Shown piece by piece: positions 10,524-16,171 of a stretch of 16,171 bases of DNA (position 1 is its first letter; each line of letters begins with the position of its first letter). The notes beneath the pieces are model-generated. The model was not told where the DNA came from and did no database searches. It saw nothing but the letters and a program-made list of their open reading frames with translations. Both the position numbers and the translations under genes were made by a program. Source of the DNA: Mucidula mucida. Its lineage: Eukaryota; Basidiomycota; Agaricomycetes; Agaricales; Physalacriaceae. The stretch is from the NCBI GenBank assembly GCA_015501055.1, contig JADNYV010000768.1, positions 1 through 16,171 on the forward strand, written 5' to 3'.

Positions 10524-11558
10524 TCAAATCTGAATGGAGGCCATGAAGTGTCTTGCCTGTGTAATCAACCTGTTCTTGACCTCCTGATCGAAGCGAACGT
10601 ACGCCAGAACGAATCGTGACCGTTCCGCATCGCTGAAATCGACTACCTAAGCAAAACGTCAGCAATGATTCTGAATTCAGATCAACACGAGGACAATTTC
10701 ACGAACCGTTGCGAAGCGAATCAAGACAATAGAAATACCCGTTTGTTCTCCCTGCTCTCCGATGGATTTGAAAAGCACAAAGAAATGCCACATGCAATGC
10801 ATGGCGGAAGGTCCATTCGAAAACGAAAAGAGAAGAGAACTGAATGGCAGTGGAACCCAACAAGACAGATCCTTCCAAACCAGACTCGTTGTCGGACAGA
10901 GCACGCTTGGTAGATATCACAGCTGAATGCGACACCTTAGAGATGCGTACAAGGCTTCCATTTCTCAAGCGCTTACAGCGGCGATGAAGAGCCAGAGCTT
11001 GAAATAGAGCTCCGCGAGGAGTCTGCTCGATCAGGAGGTCTTTCACGCGATTTCGCCGTGGCCGTTGTAGGTTGTGGGTCAGTCCGCGCTGCTTCAAGAA
11101 GAGGGGCCATTGAGTTGCCAATAATTTGACCTATCAAGCATGAAAAGTAGGATCAGAAACGAGTCAATCTACAGTCTACAGTTACCGGATGTGTCATAAC
11201 GAGCAACGAACGTCCTACTGTTGGAGGCTGGACATTTGATACAGCTTCACTCTTGATGGTACGCGGTATGAGAGACTCGGTTTTGTCGTGTTCAGGAGAA
11301 ATGAAATGTCCCCATGCCGCACTGTCAAGTGATTTAGAGAATAAAAGAGGCTCAATGGACAACCACATACAAAGAGCTTCATCATGCCAAAGGGCCTGCG
11401 AAAGAGAGAGTCGTCAAGACGCGTCCGAGGAGCTGTAGCGACGTTAGAGCATGCAAACTTATTCGAGGCAAAAACCAGTGCTGAAAATATCTGAAATCGG
11501 TCGCCCAAGACATGCCAGAGAGGTCTTGGTTATTGAAATACACGGCGAATGGGTACAT
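10524..11558 (-). other. Coding-like fragments inside the element (unresolved, possible captured gene)
   Basis: Several minus-strand stretches look like exons but could not be joined into one consistent model. A plausible start is the ATG at 11558-11556 (MYPFAVYFNNQDLSGMSW, followed by ATDFRYFQHWF). Another candidate exon begins after an acceptor near 11398 (ALWHDEALCMWLSIEPLLF). It could end before GTAACT at about 11182, with a 55-nt intron to 11128. A last piece at 10646-10524 follows a good CTGAC...TTAG acceptor and reads VVDFSDAERSRFVLAYVRF to a TGA. Frames at the intermediate junctions do not all agree. I recognise no family, and no transposase signature (such as DDE/DDD blocks or a zinc finger) is evident. 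It may be a captured host fragment or chance open frames. Confidence 0.25.
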
Positions 11559-11737
11559 GAATGGCAGGGTCTATACACAAAGCGCTCGCTCGCTAGGCGG
11601 ATGATGGTTTGATTTGAAGAAGCGTTGAACACCTTAAAGCCGCGCTTACGTATACTCCGGCAGTGCTTCTTACCACAACATAAGACGACGCGTGAACTAC
11701 AACTGTGTTGATTTATCTCAGACCCAGAGCTACTCCT

Positions 11738-11926
11738 CGTCGCACCGTTACCGTTAGCTCCATGGTCACGGTGTTACTGTTCGATGATCACAGTGTTACG
11801 GATGATATCTACCACGCCCCTACACGTCCACACAGCCACTCAATGTCCCTTCCACACGGCCAACACGGCCCTGTACACGGCCCACACGTCCACGGCCATA
11901 CGGCCACACGTCCGCCTACACGGTAA
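11738..11926 (+). repeat. Right subterminal repeat region of the element
   Basis: ACACGGCC occurs at 11854-11861, 11863-11870 and 11875-11882, with CACGTCC and CACGGCC variants up to the terminus. A looser block with GTTACCG/TTACGG words lies at about 11747-11800. The ACACGGCC words have the same orientation as in the left region. Confidence 0.65.
11919..11926 (-). repeat. Right terminal inverted repeat
   Basis: CACGGTAA is the exact inverse complement of TTACCGTG at 9712-9719. It is followed directly by AAT, the second copy of the target-site duplication (11927-11929). The next base outward is again F-box exon sequence. Confidence 0.65.
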
Positions 11927-11929
11927 AAT
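11927..11929. repeat. Target-site duplication, right copy (AAT)
   Basis: This is the partner of 9709-9711. On the coding (minus) strand it is ATT of the codons GTA-TT(C), at the point where the F-box exon is interrupted. Confidence 0.6.
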
Positions 11930-12790
11930 ACCTGTGCCCCATCACGGAAGGCCAGATTCAACATCCGAACACCCCGAGGGATTGATTCTGCTCCTGGGCA
12001 AATGTCATACAGTGACAAGATACCCATTCGATGGATAGCTATGTGTCGGAGGGCCGGAAAGGCGCGCTTCATATCGATAAGGCGCAAAAGGTGTTTTGGC
12101 AAGGTCAGCGTATGAACCCGGGTCAAAGATTTCATCTCTGAGAACGCTTCCTGGAAATGATCGGCGCAAACAGAGTCTATAACGTAGGGGTTCCGCGTAT
12201 ATGTAGGGAATAACAATATTTCAAAGGTATGGAGGTTTGGAAGACGGGGCAGGCACCGCGCGAGCCATTTGTACACGACTTTCGAGCTGAAGTCTGACAG
12301 TGCCACATTGAAGACTCTAGCAGAGTTGTGGTCAGCGGCTTTCAGTGATGTTCAGTATGATCCACGTACTGGACAAGTTCTGCCAGATACGACGCAGAAC
12401 TGAGCCACTTGGCATACAGACAAAGATCCAAAGCTACATCATAGGACCAGCCGTCGCCGTGCTTGTAAACTTTGTAGCGTCGCCATACCCTAGCGTCCAC
12501 GGTCCTCCAGAGAAGCGGGTAATAAATGTGATAGAGAGCTCTGCACGTTTGCGACAGCGCAAAGAGCGCGTCAAACCTTTCCTTGTCTTCGCTTTCCCGA
12601 GTTCTACGCATGGTACAGGAGTGCAGGCAAGGAAAGACAGAATCTCGAGATGAAGTTCTGGTGGCAAACTGGGTAGGCCCTTGGTATTGGGCGCACCTGG
12701 ATGGTCGCTTGGGAGTTCGACGTCCACTATGACCTTGATCTTCTTATGCGAGTCTCCTCGAGGTCCGACTTTGTATGTACAGCTGGACAT

Positions 12791-14376
12791 GTCGTGGTGG
12801 TTGTGGTCATAGTGTAACCCTCGACTTGTGGCGAGGAACAAAGGATGGTCCTTGTCACGTGGTCCTGATTGTTCGTATCTGCCGCTTGATATGCCAATGC
12901 TGAACCATCTGAGTTAGGGAAGCAAAGCGCAATGAGGTCTGCGTACCGTCAATTTCAAGCATAGATAGCCGTTTGAGTGTCATCGTCGCGCCCGTAATGT
13001 TGTGAGAATGATCCCGACGAATGACAATTTTGCCACCTGAGAAGAATCCAATGAACGTGTTAAAGCAGTTGCGTTGAGAATGAGCAGAAGGACAGCTCTG
13101 CCGTGTTATACGAGAAGATGCTTTGACAGGTTTTGGGCGAGCTCACGGGGGAAAGCGCACCGCCGTCCGGTGGTGAGACAATCTGCTCTGAATAGTAATC
13201 ATCAATGGTACGACGCCGCATGTCGTGGAAGTTAGAACTCACAAACGCGTGCGTCCGCCTCATCATTGAGAATGTCTGTGCGTACGCCGCCCCTCTGAAC
13301 TCGCACTGAAGGTTTCGCGATCGCTCTCGTGGGATGCATAACTGAGCCAACTCGTCGGTGGCTACGCGTATAAAGAGGCGTATGGCGACGAGTAGTCGTC
13401 GCGTGCTGCGCTATGAATATATTCCCCTTTCCTATAAAGTAATGAGTCACAATATGAGCCTAAGAAATACGAAAGCAATTCAACTTACCTATGCTGTGCT
13501 GGTTCGGACCCTAGTCACCCTGACTCAGGACCGAAATTAGGTTTCGCTCTTGTAAATATTCAAATTCCAGCAGGGCCAAGCCAGCTGCCATGCTTCCGAG
13601 TCCCTCCCCCCACATTTGCTTCATCAAACTACAACCATCCCCGCTTTTCTTCCAACTCATGCATTCCAGATCACTCCGATAAGCAAAGCTACATCGCTGA
13701 TTCGATTGGTGAGCCTTCTGAACATCCTTGCGCATAACATACTGGAAGTGGGCGAACGACAGCGAATTGGGCGCCGGGATACAATGGTCGCAGAAGGATG
13801 TAGGGCCGCCGGGCGAGTATCACGAGGTCGGAATACGGGTCTAGACACTACGACAGTGTATTTTAGGATGTTCGACAGGAACTGTACATAATTTTACCGA
13901 AAAGCAAGCTTTAGACGAGGAAGGCGCCTCTTTGGGACGAGACACAGTATGGGCTGCAAAGGCCGGAGCAAAGCCTCGCAGGTCAGAATACGCGGAATAC
14001 AAAAGAGCTACCAGGTCAAAATTTGGCAGCTAGTCCCAAGTTAGTCGAGTGCTGCGGAGGCAGAGGTGAAGACCACAAAAGACCCGAACGAGGCACAAGG
14101 GACTGGGGTCATATGACGCGCGCGTGCCGCGACCCCGTGTTTTCTTTGTCTAGGCTTTGCTTCTCGCCTCCAGCACTTTGACGCGATTCAATCCAAATTA
14201 GCACCTGCATGGGGAAGAGAGGTGTAGGTATGAGAGCCAAGATCTGCGGCTCAATAACGGATTTCTTTCCGGATGCTCCTCGGTCGTTCCAAACTTTTAC
14301 TGCCCAGATCTGCTCCCCTCCACCTAGCTTCAGCAAAGCGTCCTCCTCGAGTTCCAGATATTATCCGAAGGACCAG
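12791..14376. other. Region upstream of F-box gene and of GH7 gene 2, unresolved
   Basis: About 1.6 kb with no gene I can name. On the minus strand some stretches look exonic: 13038-12947 reads (G)KIVIRRDHSHNITGATM..., after an acceptor TTCTTCTCAG. 12908-12791 is open in the F-box frame (starting WFSIGISSGRY) after an acceptor at 12910-12909. The phases of these pieces do not fit each other, so I leave them uncalled; they may be upstream exons of the F-box gene or a small separate gene. Nothing was recognised between about 13400 and 14100. CTGGGG at 14103-14108 fits the loose Cre1/CreA consensus in front of the cellulase gene, but is only six bases. Confidence 0.4.
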
Positions 14377-14384
14377 TACTTAAA
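14377..14384 (+). promoter_or_regulatory. TATA-like box of GH7 gene 2
   Basis: TACTTAAA lies 55 bp upstream of the ATG and is identical to the octamer at 5055-5062 in front of the first GH7 gene. It is inferred to be a core promoter element from this conservation and spacing only. Confidence 0.4.
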
Positions 14385-14431
14385 CTTCGTGGATCAGATG
14401 TGGAAAGGCATCGACAACCCGCCTTCCCGTC

Positions 14432-16171
14432 ATGTTCAACAAGGTCGCTCTTGTCTGTTTCGCCTTCGTCGCTGTCGCCTTGGGCCAGCAGATCGGCACT
14501 CTCACCGCGGAGACTCACCCATCTCTGACGGTTCAACAATGCTCTGCTGGAGGAAGCTGTACAACCCAGGTCAGTACTCGTCTCCCTTTCGCCTCTCACA
14601 ATACTTATCTCTCTTCGTCTAGCAACGCGCCGTAGTCTTAGACGCTAACTGGCGCTGGCTTCACAGCACATCCGGCTCGAACAACTGCTACACCGGAAAC
14701 ACCTGGGATGCCACCCTCTGCCCCGACACCACCTGTGCCGCGAATTGCGCCCTCGACGGTGCAGACTACGCCGGCACTTATGGTATCACAGCCAGCGGCA
14801 ACGCTCTCACACTCAAATTCGTGACCCAGTCCCAACAAAAGAACATCGGTTCCCGTGTGTACCTCATGCAGGACCAGGACAATTACCAGATGTTCAGCCT
14901 CCTCAACCAGGAATTCACATTCGACGTTGACGTCTCCCAGCTTCCTTGTGGGCTGAACGGCGCTGTCTACTTCGTCTCCATGGACCAGGACGGCGGAAAG
15001 TCCAAGTTCTCGACAAACAAGGCTGGTGCGCGCTACGGCACTGGGTACTGTGACTCGCAGTGTCCTCATGATATCAAGTTCATCAACGGCCAGGTACGTC
15101 ACATGCCTTCTTGCTACCCGCTGACTCTGATCACCCCCATGCGCTACAGGCGAACGTCGATGGCTGGCAGCCTTCCCCCAACGACACCAATGCCGGTTCA
15201 GGCACGTACGGATCCTGCTGCGATGAGATGGATCTCTGGGAAGCCAACTCCATCTCCTCTGCCTACACCCCCCACGTCTGCACCTCCACCGGCCAGACCC
15301 GCTGCTCCGGCAACGACTGCGGTGATGGCGACAACCGCTACGGCGGCATCTGCGACAAGGATGGCTGCGATTTCAATTCCTTCCGTCAAGGCGTAAAAGA
15401 CTTTTACGGCCCGGGCATGACTGTGAACACCAACGCCAAATTCACGCTCGTCACCCAATTTATTACCGCCGACGGGACAGCGAATGGTGCGCTTAGCGAG
15501 ATCCGCCGATTCTATGTCCAGAACGGACAGGTCATCCCCAATTCATTCTCCACTTTCACTGGGTTGACGTCGTACAATTCGGTGACGGACAGCTATTGCA
15601 ACGCTCAGAAGACCTTGTTCGGCGACACCAACTCGTTCGAGGACCGTGGAGGTTTGGCGAAGATGGGGCAGGCTTTGAAAAGCGGCATGGCGCTAGTCCT
15701 GAGTTTGTGGGATGACCACGCCGTTAACATGCTCTGGCTCGACAGCAACTACCCAACCGACGCCGATGCCTCGCAGCCCGGCATCGCTCGTGGAACATGC
15801 TCCACGAGCTCGGGGAAGCCCACGGATGTCGAGTCACAGAATGCGAACGCAGGTCACATACTCCAACATTAGGTTTGGTCCTCTTAACTCGACATTCACT
15901 GCGGGTTCTCCACCAACCGGTACGAGCTCTGCACCGGCATCTGGCACCTCGACTGCGTCTGGCGCGACTCAGACTCAGTACGGTCAATGTGGAGGTATGT
16001 TCTCCTCAGCGTCCGTTCGCATGTAGAGAATTTATTAACTTTTCGCAAGGTACGGGATGGAATGGAGCGACGGCATGTGTCTCGCCGTTTACTTGTACTG
16101 CCGTTTCACCGCCATATTACTACCAGGTAAGTCTGATTCCGTTAGCATTCGACATTCTTATGACAAGATTT
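14432..16171 (+). CDS. GH7 cellobiohydrolase with linker and CBM1, frameshifted, 3' end beyond window
   Basis: Exons 14432-14569, 14623-15093, 15150-15994 and 16050-16126, with a fifth past the window after GTAAGT at 16127. Introns are 53, 56 and 55 nt; the first two sit at the same positions and phase as in the other GH7 gene. The signal peptide covers residues 1-18 (ALG before [12 protein letters not shown]). Catalytic residues are Glu229, Asp231 and Glu234 in [11 protein letters not shown]. After the GH7 domain come a Ser/Thr/Gly/Pro-rich linker ([20 protein letters not shown]) and a CBM1: YGQCGG, a phase-1 intron, then [15 protein letters not shown] ending at PYYYQ; the last Cys must lie outside. 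Anomaly: near 15849-15850 the sequence reads AAC-GCAG where the paralogue has AAC-GCGCAG. That is 2 nt short and gives a premature TAG at 15870-15872, while linker and CBM1 stay open in the other frame. It is either a recent null allele or an assembly error. Confidence 0.88.

Larger units (their letters stand above)
9712..11926. mobile_element. 2.2-kb non-autonomous-looking TIR DNA transposon inserted in the F-box gene
   Basis: The ends are TTACCGTG (9712-9719) and its exact inverse CACGGTAA (11919-11926). AAT directly flanks both ends (9709-9711 and 11927-11929), as expected of a 3-bp target-site duplication. Both ends carry dense CACACGGCC/CACGTCC short repeats, a common property of subterminal regions bound by transposases. 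Removing the element plus one AAT joins ...GCACAG-GTATT to CTACCTG... on the minus strand, and the F-box reading frame continues as QVFYLPSV. No transposase domain was recognised in the interior, so movement would depend on a partner in trans. The superfamily is not assigned: a 3-bp duplication occurs in CACTA and PIF/Harbinger elements, but the terminal bases match neither classic consensus. Confidence 0.75.
9179..12790 (-). pseudogene. F-box / leucine-rich-repeat protein gene disrupted by a transposon
   Basis: Gene-order pieces: exon 1 12790-12617, exon 2 12581-12370, exon 3 from 12316 to 11927, then the insertion, then 9708 to about 9663, exon 9607-9505, and exon 9437-9179 (TAA). The F-box core LPPELHLEILSFL lies at about residues 41-55; it continues in another frame as FDALFALSQTCRALYHIYYPLLW. 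Such proteins recruit substrates to SCF ubiquitin ligases. Exon 3 has LRR-like text (LPRLPNLHTFEILLF, FPALRHIAIH, RMLNLAFRDGAQVF), and the far side resumes with YLPSVMSYLHIGLSAVSD and LAKHFPNLRVM. A 35-nt GT-AG segment (12616-12582) would join exons 1 and 2 in frame; otherwise there is a frameshift. A phase mismatch around 9608-9662 suggests a further lesion. Alternative start: the frame is open upstream to an acceptor at 12909. Confidence 0.75.

Noticed and set aside
11809..11926. C-terminal continuation of the F-box frame (VGGRVAVWPWTCG...)
   Set aside because: These codons lie inside the transposon end and its repeats; they are read-through of the insertion, not native F-box sequence.
14638..15102. 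154-codon minus-strand frame opposite the second GH7 gene
   Set aside because: Same mirror effect; it spans the exon 2 antisense of GH7 and has no motif of its own.

Overview
The window looks like nuclear DNA of an agaricomycete (wood- or litter-decay type) basidiomycete. The main signs are two secreted GH7 cellobiohydrolase paralogues, genes broken up by many GT-AG introns of about 45-60 nt, multi-pass membrane proteins of families expanded in mushroom-forming fungi, and an F-box/leucine-rich-repeat gene of the kind common in these genomes. No rRNA, tRNA, CRISPR or prokaryotic operon structure was seen. All gene models were built by eye from reading frames, splice sites and family motifs; no database or RNA evidence was available.

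Layout. (1) 1-1446, minus: the 5' part of a DUF6534-like multi-pass membrane protein, at least 14 exons in 1.4 kb, running off the left edge. (2) 2318-3524, plus: a 3-ketodihydrosphingosine reductase (TSC10-like SDR), six exons including a 12-nt micro-exon that supplies the start of the NADPH-binding fold. (3) 5106-6584, plus: a complete GH7 cellobiohydrolase without a cellulose-binding module. (4) 6832-7913, minus: a multi-pass (probably 7TM) membrane protein with an apparent 1-nt frameshift, convergent with the GH7 gene. (5) 9179-12790, minus: an F-box/LRR gene split in two by a 2.2-kb insertion. (6) 9712-11926: that insertion, which has 8-bp terminal inverted repeats, 3-bp target-site duplications and repeat-rich ends. 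It carries no recognisable transposase. (7) 14432 to the right edge, plus: a second GH7 gene, this one with a Ser/Thr linker and CBM1, but with a 2-nt deletion that breaks the frame just before the linker.

How the parts relate. The two GH7 genes have the same first two intron positions and phases and the same TACTTAAA box 51-55 bp upstream of the ATG, so they are clearly duplicates. About 7.8 kb separates them, holding the membrane-protein gene, the F-box pseudogene and the transposon. They differ in domain make-up (catalytic domain only versus catalytic domain plus linker plus CBM1). The most informative single structure is the element inside the F-box gene: removing it with one AAT copy joins the two gene halves in frame across the breakpoint. 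Several genes also carry small frame breaks, which are either real decay or assembly indels; this cannot be settled from the sequence alone.
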